Assembly: GCA_021201135.1 (NCBI GenBank)
Contig: JAJQGT010000006.1
Span: forward strand, 124,001 to 188,000
Origin: Oscillospiraceae bacterium
Lineage (GTDB): Bacteria > Bacillota > Clostridia > Oscillospirales > Ruminococcaceae
Reading direction: 5' to 3'
DNA length: 64,000 nt
The notes beneath the pieces are model-generated. The model did no database searches, was not told where the DNA came from, and worked only from the letters and a program-made list of their open reading frames with translations. Below are positions 44,223 through 52,833 of the stretch, piece by piece (position 1 is the first letter of the stretch; each line of letters starts with the position of its first letter). Made by a program: the position numbers and the translations under genes.

Positions 44223-44238
44223 CTTGATTCAAATCAAG
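44223..44238. promoter_or_regulatory. Palindrome CTTGATT-CA-AATCAAG downstream of the promoter
   Basis: Perfect 7-bp arms around a 2-bp centre, between the -10 and the ribosome-binding site of the Gly-rich gene. The half-site CTTGATT recurs at 44252-44258 and, on the minus strand, across the -35 (complement of 44284-44290), so several copies flank the promoter. An operator role is inferred. Confidence 0.5.
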
Positions 44239-44260
44239 TCTGGCAAATCGCCTTGATTTT

Positions 44261-44289
44261 ATTATACCTTAATGTCTTATAAAAATCAA
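44261..44289 (-). promoter_or_regulatory. Sigma-A promoter of the Gly-rich protein gene
   Basis: Minus strand: TTGATT (44289-44284), a 17-nt spacer, TATAAT (44266-44261). The start codon is about 65 nt downstream. Confidence 0.8.
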
Positions 44290-44356
44290 GCATTGTATTG
44301 TGAAAGAAGTGGGATATTTTGCTGTAAATTTGCACAGTTTTCTTCTTTTGAGGATT

Positions 44357-45451
44357 TCAAATCTCAGCGTTCGTTCTGATTCTTTCTATGAGTCTTTCGC
44401 AAGTCAGATTGACTTTTTCAAAGTCCATAGCCTTGATATAGTAGCTTTCGAGCTCGTCGTGAATATCTTTGGCTGTTTTAAGAGCTGAAATCATCTCATC
44501 CGTGAGTTCATTCACAATGCCTTCGTCAAACATAAGCCTTTTGTGTTTATCTCTTAGGATGTCTTTGTCATAGAATCTCATTGAATTAATCTTGGTGCCA
44601 CTGAGAGAGTCGCTGAAATTTCCCGATACAAAAGCGGTCTCTATCTCTGGGATAATCATGTGCTGATATACACTTCCAGAGAGGAATACGTTTTTACTTA
44701 TCAGAACGTCGTATCCGTTATTCTTTGCATATTGCGCAAGCTGTTTCAGAAGCTTATCAGTCACCGCAAAGCAGTCGTCTTCAATTCTATATACATTCAG
44801 GTGTTCAAACAGATTGGTAAAAGTCTTCACGCCTTCCGGCGTAAACGACGTCATCTGTCTGAATTTTATTTTGCCTTCGCCTTCGAAAGCTTTCTTCTTC
44901 GGAAGAAGTCTTGCACACAGGCGCTCAAGATATGCGTCCAATTTTGAGCTGTCCAATGCTGAGTCGCCGACAGACATAATATCTTCGTTTACGGATATTA
45001 TCGCACTGAGATATTTTTTGGCGAGCGCGTGATATTTCTGATTTCTGTTGGTCGAGTCGATAATTCCGTCTTTATTTGATGACAGTGATTCGAGATTCCA
45101 GCATTCGCCGAGATCGACCAGAACTTCTCGTGCACCGGGATATGTCGGTTCGATAACATGAGGAGCCGTACCGTCTGCGATTATAACCTTCAGGTTATCA
45201 AACAAAACCGCATCGAGAGAATTCGGGTCGGATGAGCAATAGTAAATTTCAGGTTCATCCAACTCGGAAAGCTCCGAAGCGATTTTTTTCATCAGCGAAG
45301 ACTTTCCCGTTCCGGGTCCGCCTTTGATGATGTAAGTAGTGAATTCTCCCGATTCGATATCATCTTTCAGATGAGTTACAAAACCTGTGGGCGTTGAATA
45401 GCCCATGAAGTACGTCTTTTTGAAGTCGATATTACATTCAGTATTAGCCAT
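44357..45451 (-). CDS. P-loop ATPase of the PRK06851-like family, function unknown
   Basis: A 364-aa NTPase with Walker A GGPGTGKS (44-51) and the family-like segments YCSSDPNSLDAV, VIIADGTAPHVIEPTYPGA and VDLGECWN. These recall a conserved but uncharacterised Firmicute family known to me as PRK06851. The C-terminal half looks like a degenerate second nucleotide-binding domain without a second P-loop. GGAGG lies upstream of ATG 45451. It is a single gene between the Gly-rich gene and manA, all on the minus strand. The biological role is not known and I do not assign one. Confidence 0.75.
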   Translation of the reverse strand: MANTECNIDFKKTYFMGYSTPTGFVTHLKDDIESGEFTTYIIKGGPGTGKSSLMKKIASELSELDEPEIYYCSSDPNSLDAVLFDNLKVIIADGTAPHVIEPTYPGAREVLVDLGECWNLESLSSNKDGIIDSTNRNQKYHALAKKYLSAIISVNEDIMSVGDSALDSSKLDAYLERLCARLLPKKKAFEGEGKIKFRQMTSFTPEGVKTFTNLFEHLNVYRIEDDCFAVTDKLLKQLAQYAKNNGYDVLISKNVFLSGSVYQHMIIPEIETAFVSGNFSDSLSGTKINSMRFYDKDILRDKHKRLMFDEGIVNELTDEMISALKTAKDIHDELESYYIKAMDFEKVNLTCERLIERIRTNAEI

Positions 45452-45528
45452 AAAGCTGTGCCTCCATTACTTTTACTTTTAGCATAGTATGGAAAACAGC
45501 TTATTCGGGTTACAAATTTGAAATTAAC

Positions 45529-46500
45529 TCAGACGGATGCAGATAGAATCTGAGCGGCGCCATTGAGGACGAATTCGATTCCGCACGGAACAAACACACT
45601 CTCGCCTTTTTTGAGGGTATAACTCCCCTGCACTGATCTGAGCTCGGCTTCACCATCAATCACGACAAGCGAGACAAAGCTTTCTGTGTTCCTTATTCCA
45701 TAACTACCATCCAGATTTATAAGTTTAGCATCAAAGTACTTACACTTTGCGAGATTGCGAACGGTAGCGTTTTCATAAACAGTGACCTTTCCCACATTTC
45801 CATAGAGGTCCAGCGGAGGATTCGTGTCGGATACAGCAATAGCCTTCTCAACATGTAGCTCTCTCGGCTTGCCATCGGCTCCGAGTCTTCCGTAATCGGA
45901 TACACGGTAGGTAACGTTTGAATTTTGCTGAATCTCCGCAATGAGTATTCCCTTCCCTATTGCGTGAACAGTTCCGGAAGGAATGAAGAAAATATCGCCC
46001 TTGTGGACATCCACATAGTTCAGAACGTCATCAAGCGTATTTGACTCGATTCTCTCTTTGAACTCTTCTTTTCCGATGCTGTGCTTGAAGCCATAGATAA
46101 GCTGTGCACCTTCGTCGCAGTCGATAACATACCACATCTCGGTTTTGCCGTTGTCGCCTTCGTTGGCTCTTGCGTATTCGTCACTCGGATGAACCTGAAT
46201 TGAAAGTTTGTCCTTGGCGTCAATGAGCTTGACGAGAATCGGAAATCTGTCAAAGTCTTTGCAGGCGTCACCGAGAGCATCTGCACCCAGTATCTCTATA
46301 GCTTCTTCAAGAGTCTTGCCTGCAAGACTGCCGTTTGAAACAACACTCGGACCGTCCTTGTGGCAGGAAACAACCCAAGCCTCAGCGACTTTATCAAGAT
46401 CGCTCTTGAATCCGAAATCGGTTTTAAGTCTTGTTCCGCCCCAAAGGTAGTCCTTGAGAGGAGCTTTTAGTATCAGCGGATAGAAATTGGAAATAGTCAT
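45529..46500 (-). CDS. manA: Mannose-6-phosphate isomerase, class I
   Basis: Zinc enzyme interconverting mannose-6-phosphate and fructose-6-phosphate; 323 aa, the short Firmicute form. Start chosen at ATG 46500 (AAGGG upstream) rather than the GTG three codons earlier. Zinc ligands are in SIQVHPSDEYA and KTEMWYVID, with a third His in PSGTVHAIGKG. The C-terminal beta domain is present. It is 24 nt downstream of the U32 gene and may share its transcript. Confidence 0.93.
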   Translation of the reverse strand: MTISNFYPLILKAPLKDYLWGGTRLKTDFGFKSDLDKVAEAWVVSCHKDGPSVVSNGSLAGKTLEEAIEILGADALGDACKDFDRFPILVKLIDAKDKLSIQVHPSDEYARANEGDNGKTEMWYVIDCDEGAQLIYGFKHSIGKEEFKERIESNTLDDVLNYVDVHKGDIFFIPSGTVHAIGKGILIAEIQQNSNVTYRVSDYGRLGADGKPRELHVEKAIAVSDTNPPLDLYGNVGKVTVYENATVRNLAKCKYFDAKLINLDGSYGIRNTESFVSLVVIDGEAELRSVQGSYTLKKGESVFVPCGIEFVLNGAAQILSASV

Positions 46501-46524
46501 GAAACACACACCCTTATATTAATT

Positions 46525-47763
46525 TTATATCTTTTCTGCACGGTCGTTTGTGATTTCTTTTCTTATTATGGAACCGGCGGGAACTTTATGTTCAAACGGG
46601 ATTGAAAGCTTCATCGTTGCTTTGTTGGCGTTCTGAACCCGTTCGCCAAGCTCGTCGTAAATCTCGTTTGCGGTGAACTTTATCGGCTCGCTGTCCGGAA
46701 TGAGAAGCTCCAGATTGTCGCCCTCAAAGAATCTGTTTCTTTGCGAGCATCTGAGCATTCCGTTGTCGTAGCTTTCGACAACCGCTACAATATCGCAAAT
46801 CCGCTCATATCCGCTTGTGGGATAATACTGGCAGTCATTAGGATGACCGAAGTAGAATCCGGTGCAGTATTTGCGGTGAGAGACCTTGAAGACTTCTTCC
46901 TTAATCCATTCGGGAAGCTGATAATCGTCGGGATTTTCAAGAAGTATCTCTTTTGCTTTTTTATAAGCGTTGGTTACAACCGAAACGTAGTACGCCGATT
47001 TTGCTCTGCCTTCGATTTTGAAGCTTGTTACGCCGGCTTTTGCAAGCTTGTCAAGGTGCTCAATCATGCAGAGATCTTTGGCGTTAAGAATATAGCTACC
47101 CTTCTCATCTTCCGAAATCGCATAGTACTCATTGGGTCTGGTTTCTTCGACGAGACTGTAGCTCCAACGGCAAGGTTGAGCACATTCGCCTCTGTTTGCG
47201 TTTCTGCCGGTCAGATATTGTGACAAGAGGCATCTACCCGAGAATGAGACGCACATCGCACCGTGAACGAAGCATTCTATCTCCAGATCGCTCGGAGTTT
47301 TAGCTCTGATTTCGGCAATTTCATCAAGCGAAAGCTCCCTTGCGAGGACAACCCGCTTTGCTCCCATATCGTAAAATGTTCTTGCTGTGAGGTAATTCAC
47401 AACTCCTGCTTGAGTCGAAACGTGAAGTGCCAAATCGGGAACAGCTTTTCTTATCAGAGCAAACGAGCCTATATCACTCACTATTGCGGCATCTATTCCG
47501 CAAGCATAAGCCTTTTTAATATAACCTTCGAGCATATCCGCTTCGGAGTTGTTGGGAAGAATATTTACGGTGAGATAAACTTTCTTCCCAAGAGCGTGAG
47601 CCTTGTTGCAGGCAGATTTCAACTGTTCGAGTGTGAAGTTAGCCGGTGAGCCTCGCATGCCGTAGCTCTTTCCGGCGAGATATACCGCGTCTGCGCCGAA
47701 AAGCAACGCCGCATCGAGTCGTTCTTCATCTCCGGCAGGAGAAAGGATTTCAATCTGAGACAT
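46525..47763 (-). CDS. U32 family protein (TrhP/YegQ-like tRNA hydroxylation factor)
   Basis: A 412-aa U32 family member. The N-terminal barrel (ILSPAGDEERLDAALLFGADAVYLAG) and the Cys-bearing motif FVHGAMCVSFSGRCLLSQ ... NRGECAQPCRW, typical of the family's iron-sulfur binding region, are present. YegQ/TrhP proteins hydroxylate U34 of certain tRNAs using prephenate-derived chemistry; older labels call them peptidases or collagenases. The gene lies 11 nt after mltG, as yrrL-yrrN-yrrO do in Bacillus, which supports the tRNA assignment. Only one copy is here; Bacillus has two. Confidence 0.85.
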   Translation of the reverse strand: MSQIEILSPAGDEERLDAALLFGADAVYLAGKSYGMRGSPANFTLEQLKSACNKAHALGKKVYLTVNILPNNSEADMLEGYIKKAYACGIDAAIVSDIGSFALIRKAVPDLALHVSTQAGVVNYLTARTFYDMGAKRVVLARELSLDEIAEIRAKTPSDLEIECFVHGAMCVSFSGRCLLSQYLTGRNANRGECAQPCRWSYSLVEETRPNEYYAISEDEKGSYILNAKDLCMIEHLDKLAKAGVTSFKIEGRAKSAYYVSVVTNAYKKAKEILLENPDDYQLPEWIKEEVFKVSHRKYCTGFYFGHPNDCQYYPTSGYERICDIVAVVESYDNGMLRCSQRNRFFEGDNLELLIPDSEPIKFTANEIYDELGERVQNANKATMKLSIPFEHKVPAGSIIRKEITNDRAEKI

Positions 47764-47774
47764 GTCTGTTCACC

Positions 47775-49175
47775 TCACATAATGCCCAAAAGCTCGCAGT
47801 TTGCGACATGCTCATCATAGGTCGAAGCAAAGTATGCAACGCCGGTTTCGGGGTCTGTGCAGAAGTAATAGTAATCGGTCTCATCCGCGTAAAGAACAGC
47901 ATTTATTGCATCCTCTCCGGGGTTACAGATAGCTCCGACAGGAAGCCCCAGGCATGTATATGTGTCATAAGCGTCGCATATGCTCTGCGATGAAACGGTC
48001 ATCACCTGAGTTATGATATTGTCGATATATGCAGTAGTTGCGTCAGATTGAAGTCTCGGATACTGTTCAGGGTTGTTCAGTCTGTTTATAAATACGGATG
48101 CTACAGATGGCATATCCGAAACACTTCCGGCTTCTTTCTGGACTATTGAAGCGAGAATTACAACTTCTTCGAGTGAATATCCGATCTCCTCTGCTCTGGC
48201 GATAACACCGGATGTGAGAATATTGTCTGTTCTCTCTCTTATCTTCTTAGCTACATTGTAAGCTGTGTCCCCGACATAGAATTCGTAGGTATCAGGGAAC
48301 AGGAAGCCCTCGTACTTATAAAGCTTCAGGCTTTCAGATGATACATACTGCTCGTAATCATAGCCGAATGCCGTTGAGTTGAAGGTATAGATAAACTCAT
48401 CTGCATCGCATACGCCGTTATCTTCAAGAAGCTGTGCGGCTTCGTAAAGAGTGATGCCTTCGATAAACGTAATGGTCACGGTTTCTTTCGATTCTCTGGC
48501 TTCCATCAGGTCGTCTATAATGTCGGCGTAACTCATGTTATACGCAACATCGAGGTCACCGGGATACATATTTCCGTCAGCACCCATAATTCTGGCAAAG
48601 GCAACGAATACCTCTTTGTACTGGATAACGCCCTCGTCATAGAGCTGTTCGGCAATATCCCACGTCGAAGAGCCCTCTTCTACATAGATGGTAAACTGAT
48701 TGTCATTGTCTTCTATTCCCAGTACATCTCTTATAACAACTATTATGAAAAGAGATATCAGTATTGAGGCACACAAAACAAACGTAGCCAAGACTATGCC
48801 ACCATAAGCGGTATAATTTCTTTTTCTGCGTTTTTTCTTCTTTTTCTTATGAGGCTTTTCCGCTTTTTTTACAGGTGTCTCCTGCTGTTCTTCTTCGTCG
48901 TCGGATACCAGTGCGGTTCTGCCGTTCTGAGATTGAAACGTTCCGAAATTGAAAACATTCGTCTGACCGGAAACACTGTCCGAATCAATTTCGTCGTCTA
49001 TCTTCACAGCGCGACTCATTACCGAGGTTTTCGACAAGTCCTCCGAAGCGGTTTTCACTTCCTCGGAAGCAACAGCCTGCTCGGTGGTCGCGTTTTGTGC
49101 CTGAGATGAACGTGTCTCATTCAGTATTGAGGAAAGAAGCTCATCAATATTTTCGTAGTTATTATTATCGCTCAT
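47775..49175 (-). CDS. mltG: Endolytic murein transglycosylase MltG
   Basis: Cuts nascent glycan strands at the membrane; 466 aa. A long acidic/polar cytoplasmic part (~1-105), a basic Lys/Arg block (~108-119) and one membrane helix (~122-148) precede the YceG domain. The catalytic Glu is E348 in IVQKEAGS. The segments NRLNNPEQYPRLQSDAT and GLPVGAICNPG are family hallmarks. The N-terminal extension is longer than in E. coli MltG. It is followed by the U32 gene, a conserved neighbour. Confidence 0.93.
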   Translation of the reverse strand: MSDNNNYENIDELLSSILNETRSSQAQNATTEQAVASEEVKTASEDLSKTSVMSRAVKIDDEIDSDSVSGQTNVFNFGTFQSQNGRTALVSDDEEEQQETPVKKAEKPHKKKKKKRRKRNYTAYGGIVLATFVLCASILISLFIIVVIRDVLGIEDNDNQFTIYVEEGSSTWDIAEQLYDEGVIQYKEVFVAFARIMGADGNMYPGDLDVAYNMSYADIIDDLMEARESKETVTITFIEGITLYEAAQLLEDNGVCDADEFIYTFNSTAFGYDYEQYVSSESLKLYKYEGFLFPDTYEFYVGDTAYNVAKKIRERTDNILTSGVIARAEEIGYSLEEVVILASIVQKEAGSVSDMPSVASVFINRLNNPEQYPRLQSDATTAYIDNIITQVMTVSSQSICDAYDTYTCLGLPVGAICNPGEDAINAVLYADETDYYYFCTDPETGVAYFASTYDEHVANCELLGIM

Positions 49176-49206
49176 ATTTCACCTTTATGTCGGAATTCTT
49201 TATAGG

Positions 49207-49776
49207 TTAAATTTCAATATCAATCTTGCGCTGTCTTACGTTGAGAGAATCCATTAGCTCGTCGGCCTTTTCTTTTGAAATCAGCTTTGAAACTATCGCA
49301 TATGAAAATTCAAGTGCCGTGCCCATTCCGCAACCGGTGATGATATTTCCGTCGACGGCAACTGCGGTGTCAAGAACCTCGGCACCGATAAGCTCCTTCT
49401 CAAAACCTGTATAGCAAACGGCTTTCTTGCCCTTAAGAAGTCCCCTGTGTCCGAGAATTGAAGGAGCGGCGCATATTGCGGCGATTGGAAGATTCTTCGT
49501 CATGCAGATATCTATCGCCTGCTTTACGAGGACGCTTTTTTCAAGATTATCGGTTCCTGTCTTTCCGCCGGGAAGAATAATCATTTCGATATCGTCGGAC
49601 AGGTAGTAGTCGATGTCGGCAATATCAGCCTTTACAGTGACGGCATGAGAGCCATGAATCTGAGTCTTACCACCTATGCCTATAGTTTTAACTTCCTTTT
49701 TGCATCTCCTGAGGCAATCTATAGGAGTCAGAGCCTCAACTTCTTCAAAGCCGTCTGCAAGAAAACAAAGTATCAT
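49207..49776 (-). CDS. DJ-1/PfpI family protein
   Basis: A 189-aa protein of the DJ-1/YajL/ThiJ group. The nucleophilic elbow Cys is C102 (AAICAAPS) and the partner Glu is in GFEEVEA (about residue 14). Such proteins act as redox-sensitive chaperones or glyoxal-repair enzymes; which applies here is open. Only 2 nt separate it from recN, so it is co-transcribed with a DNA repair gene. This place is commonly taken by spoIVB-spo0A in other Clostridia. Confidence 0.88.
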   Translation of the reverse strand: MILCFLADGFEEVEALTPIDCLRRCKKEVKTIGIGGKTQIHGSHAVTVKADIADIDYYLSDDIEMIILPGGKTGTDNLEKSVLVKQAIDICMTKNLPIAAICAAPSILGHRGLLKGKKAVCYTGFEKELIGAEVLDTAVAVDGNIITGCGMGTALEFSYAIVSKLISKEKADELMDSLNVRQRKIDIEI

Positions 49777-49778
49777 AG

Positions 49779-51449
49779 TTATTCACCTTTCGTAGCATTT
49801 TTAAGTTGTTCTTCGGCATCCTTAAGCACTGTTTCAGTAATATTGTCGCCGCCCAATATTCGTGCTATTTCGTATTTACGTTCATCGAAATCGAGATGAG
49901 TTACATCAGTAACCGTCCTCTCTCCCGATTCATGCTTTTCAATTAACATATGGTCGTCCGCCATAATCGCAATCTGCGCCAGGTGTGTTACGCATATGAC
50001 CTGATGCTTGCGTGATATTTCCTTAAGCTTGATTCCGATTTTCTGGGCCGCTCTGCCACTGACGCCTGAATCTATTTCGTCGAATATGAGGGTCGGAATT
50101 GAGTCTCTGTCGGCAAGAACAGTCTTGAGAGCAAGCATGATTCTCGAAAGCTCACCACCGGAAGCAATCTTTGCAAGGGGCTTCGGGGATTCGCCCTTGT
50201 TGGCGGAAATCAGAAACTCAATAGAGTCCATTCCGCTTAGGGTCAGCTTGCCCTTTGAGCTTCTGACTTCAAGCTTTACATTTGGCATGTTTAAGAACGA
50301 GAGCTCTTCCGCAACTTGTTTCGAGAATCTTTCCGAGGCTTCCTCACGATGATTCGAAAGCTCTTCAGCTTTCTTCGTGACTTCAATCAGAAGCTGAGAC
50401 TTCTTTTCCTCAAGCTCCGAAATCTTATCATCGAACGAAGCAAGCCCCTGCGATTCTTGAACAGCGTCCTCATAGACTTTTATAACTTCGTCCAAAGATG
50501 TGCCGTATCTGCGTTTAATGCGCTTCAAATCGTTTCTTCTTTGGGTAAGTGAAGCATATTCGCTGTCGTCGATTTCGAGGCTGTCGCGGAGCTTTGTAAG
50601 TTCTGCGGCTATATCTTCAAGCTCAATTCCGATAGCAGACAGACGTTCATTTAAGGGCTTCAAAACAGGAAGAATGTCTTCGTTTGATTCAAGCTCACTG
50701 TAGGCTTGAGATATCAAATCCCCTGCACTGTTATCCGATTCAGTTTCGGAAAGGCAGGCGGTCGCTGCCGTAAGGGCATTTTTCAGAGATACGGCATTGT
50801 CAAGAAGTCTGAACCGCTCTTCTATTTTCTCGTCTTCTCCGACGGTGATTTCAAGTGAGCCTATATCTTCTATTATTTCCGCAAGGTACTCTTCGCGCCT
50901 TGCATTCTGACTCTTTTCGGTTTTCAGCTTGTTGAGCTCCCGCGCGGTTGATTGAAGCTCCCTGAAGGATTTCTGGTAGCTTAAAAGCAATTCATCCGAA
51001 CGGGCATAGCTGTCGAGAATATCAAGATGCTTTGATTGGTCGAGCAGGTTCTGACTGTCGTGCTGACCGTGGATATTGACGAGCAGGTCGCCTATTTCAT
51101 GGAGTGCCGAAATTGTAACCGGTCGTGAGTTAATTCTGGCGGTGCTTCTGCCGTCTGAATTGATTTCCCTTGAAATAATCAGCTCGTTGTCGCAATCAAG
51201 TCCAAGCTCGCTCAGTTTGTCCGAAACCGCTTGCGGGCAGTCCGTGAAGACTGCACTGACATAAGCTTTGTCTGTTCCCTCTCTTATTATGTCCTTATAA
51301 ACGCGTTGTCCGAGTATTGCATTGATTCCGCCGATAAGGATTGATTTTCCTGCTCCGGTTTCGCCGGTAAAGACATTGAAATGCTCTCCGAAGCGAATCG
51401 TTGCGTTTTCGATTACAGCGAGGTTTTCAATATGAAGTTCGTAGAGCAC
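49779..51449 (-). CDS. recN: DNA repair protein RecN
   Basis: SMC-like ATPase in double-strand break repair, 556 aa. It starts at GTG 51449 with GGAGGCG upstream. Walker A is GETGAGKS (29-36), the coiled-coil arms span roughly residues 150-370, the ABC signature is ASGGELSRIMLA, and Walker B is TLIFDEIDSGVSG. argR-recN is the conserved order in Firmicutes. The DJ-1 gene follows after 2 nt. Confidence 0.96.
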   Translation of the reverse strand: MLYELHIENLAVIENATIRFGEHFNVFTGETGAGKSILIGGINAILGQRVYKDIIREGTDKAYVSAVFTDCPQAVSDKLSELGLDCDNELIISREINSDGRSTARINSRPVTISALHEIGDLLVNIHGQHDSQNLLDQSKHLDILDSYARSDELLLSYQKSFRELQSTARELNKLKTEKSQNARREEYLAEIIEDIGSLEITVGEDEKIEERFRLLDNAVSLKNALTAATACLSETESDNSAGDLISQAYSELESNEDILPVLKPLNERLSAIGIELEDIAAELTKLRDSLEIDDSEYASLTQRRNDLKRIKRRYGTSLDEVIKVYEDAVQESQGLASFDDKISELEEKKSQLLIEVTKKAEELSNHREEASERFSKQVAEELSFLNMPNVKLEVRSSKGKLTLSGMDSIEFLISANKGESPKPLAKIASGGELSRIMLALKTVLADRDSIPTLIFDEIDSGVSGRAAQKIGIKLKEISRKHQVICVTHLAQIAIMADDHMLIEKHESGERTVTDVTHLDFDERKYEIARILGGDNITETVLKDAEEQLKNATKGE

Positions 51450-51485
51450 CGATTAATCGCCTCCAAAGAGAAATTTCCCAAATAA

Positions 51486-51935
51486 TTAGAGCATGCCGCC
51501 GAGCTCGTCCATCAAGGCTTTTGCATCACTTTCTTCACGCATTAGAACGAATATGGTATCGTCCCCTGCAAGAGTACCAACAACGCCGCTGTAAGCCGCC
51601 GCGTCGAGCTTCGAGCAGACAGCGTTTGCCATTCCCGCATAGCATTTGATGACTACGATATTTATTGCACGGTCTATCGAAATTACGGAATCGGTATACA
51701 GAGATTTGAATGACAGTCTTGCACTCGTTTCCTGTGGTTTCGGCGGAACCGTATACTTGTAACTGCCGTTCGGACCCATAGTTTTCAGTAGCGCCAACTG
51801 TTTTATGTCTCTTGAAACTGTGGCTTGCGTTACGTTGAAGCCTCGCTCAAGAAGCAACGCCTGTAGTGTTTCCTGAGTGTCGACCTCATAGTTGGAAACT
51901 ATATCGAGAATGGCTTTTTTTCGGTCATTTTTCAT
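51486..51935 (-). CDS. argR: Arginine repressor ArgR
   Basis: Hexameric regulator of arginine metabolism, 149 aa. The N-terminal winged helix has the ArgR signature NVTQATVSRDIKQL. The C-terminal oligomerisation and arginine-binding domain has GTLAGDDTIFVLMR (the GTIAGDDT motif). The ATG overlaps the nadK stop. No arginine biosynthesis genes are in the window. Placement beside recN and nadK is the common Firmicute pattern. Confidence 0.96.
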   Translation of the reverse strand: MKNDRKKAILDIVSNYEVDTQETLQALLLERGFNVTQATVSRDIKQLALLKTMGPNGSYKYTVPPKPQETSARLSFKSLYTDSVISIDRAINIVVIKCYAGMANAVCSKLDAAAYSGVVGTLAGDDTIFVLMREESDAKALMDELGGML

Positions 51936-52807
51936 CTGTCGTAAGCCTCCTCGACTTCCTTTGCGTTGTTCATAAGCTTGGTTGAAACCGACTTAAAGTA
52001 GTTGTCGCCGTGAATGTCGATTACCGAAAGGCTTAACGGAGACTTTTTAATATAGACACTGTCGTCGGATGTAATCGAAATTGCCTCTCCACCGTCTGCA
52101 CGCATAGCTATGGAGCCGGAGGCTCTTGTTCTAACTTCGATAACTTTATTCGGGTCGAATATCATTGCTCTTGCGGAAAGCGAATGGGGGCAGATATGGG
52201 TAAATTCTATGCAGTCCATGGAAGGTTCGATAAGCGGTCCGCCGGCGGAAAGAGCATATGCTGATGCACCCGTAGGAGTCGAGAAGATAAGACCGTCGGC
52301 CCTTAAATGCGATACCGCAATGCCGTCGGCAAGAACCGTGAAGTCGTTGAGGCTTTCCTTGAAGTCGTGAGTTATGACAACGTCATTCAGGACTGTTTCT
52401 GTGAGACATTTGCCGTTACCGAATCTGACGGTCACATCAAGCATCATTCTTTGCTCGGTTTTGTAATCTCCCGTGCAGAGATTTTTAAGGCAACCAAGCT
52501 CGCCTCTTTCGAGTGAAGCCATAAATCCGAGCCTGCCGCAGTTGATGCCAAGGAGCTTTTTCTTATGTTGTGCCGCAAGAGAAGCAATCTTGAGAATTGT
52601 TCCGTCACCGCCGATTGTTATGACAATATCGCACCTTGAAACGGCATCGCTGATTGTAGGCTCTTCAATCGCCTTATTTCCGAAAACACGGTTTGTCTCG
52701 GGAGTCATCAGAACCGTAACTCCGAGAGACTTAAGAATTTCTATAACCTGTTCGGTGCATTCCTCTGAATGAAGCTTTTCAAGATTTGGATATATGAATA
52801 CCGTCAT
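51932..52807 (-). CDS. nadK: NAD kinase
   Basis: Phosphorylates NAD to NADP, 291 aa. The kinase motif GGDGT lies at 66-70, and the segment GLIFSTPTGASAYALSAGGPL, split over ~176-196, is the family hallmark. The stop overlaps the argR start. tlyA lies 26 nt upstream. Confidence 0.96.
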   Translation of the reverse strand: MTVFIYPNLEKLHSEECTEQVIEILKSLGVTVLMTPETNRVFGNKAIEEPTISDAVSRCDIVITIGGDGTILKIASLAAQHKKKLLGINCGRLGFMASLERGELGCLKNLCTGDYKTEQRMMLDVTVRFGNGKCLTETVLNDVVITHDFKESLNDFTVLADGIAVSHLRADGLIFSTPTGASAYALSAGGPLIEPSMDCIEFTHICPHSLSARAMIFDPNKVIEVRTRASGSIAMRADGGEAISITSDDSVYIKKSPLSLSVIDIHGDNYFKSVSTKLMNNAKEVEEAYDR

Positions 52808-52833
52808 GACCGTGACCGTCCTTTGATGAGATT

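Noticed and set aside
44000-44227. Plus-strand Pro-rich open frame opposite the Gly-rich protein gene
   Set aside because: Mirror of the 18-bp repeats. Its start has no Shine-Dalgarno, while the minus-strand frame has AAAGGAG, a sigma-A promoter and a terminator.
45452-45528. CATACTAT upstream of the PRK06851-like gene as a sigma-E or sigma-K -10
   Set aside because: Matches the -10 at 7 of 8 positions, but no -35 lies at 14-nt distance for sigma-E. The sigma-K reading is weak. Left unassigned.
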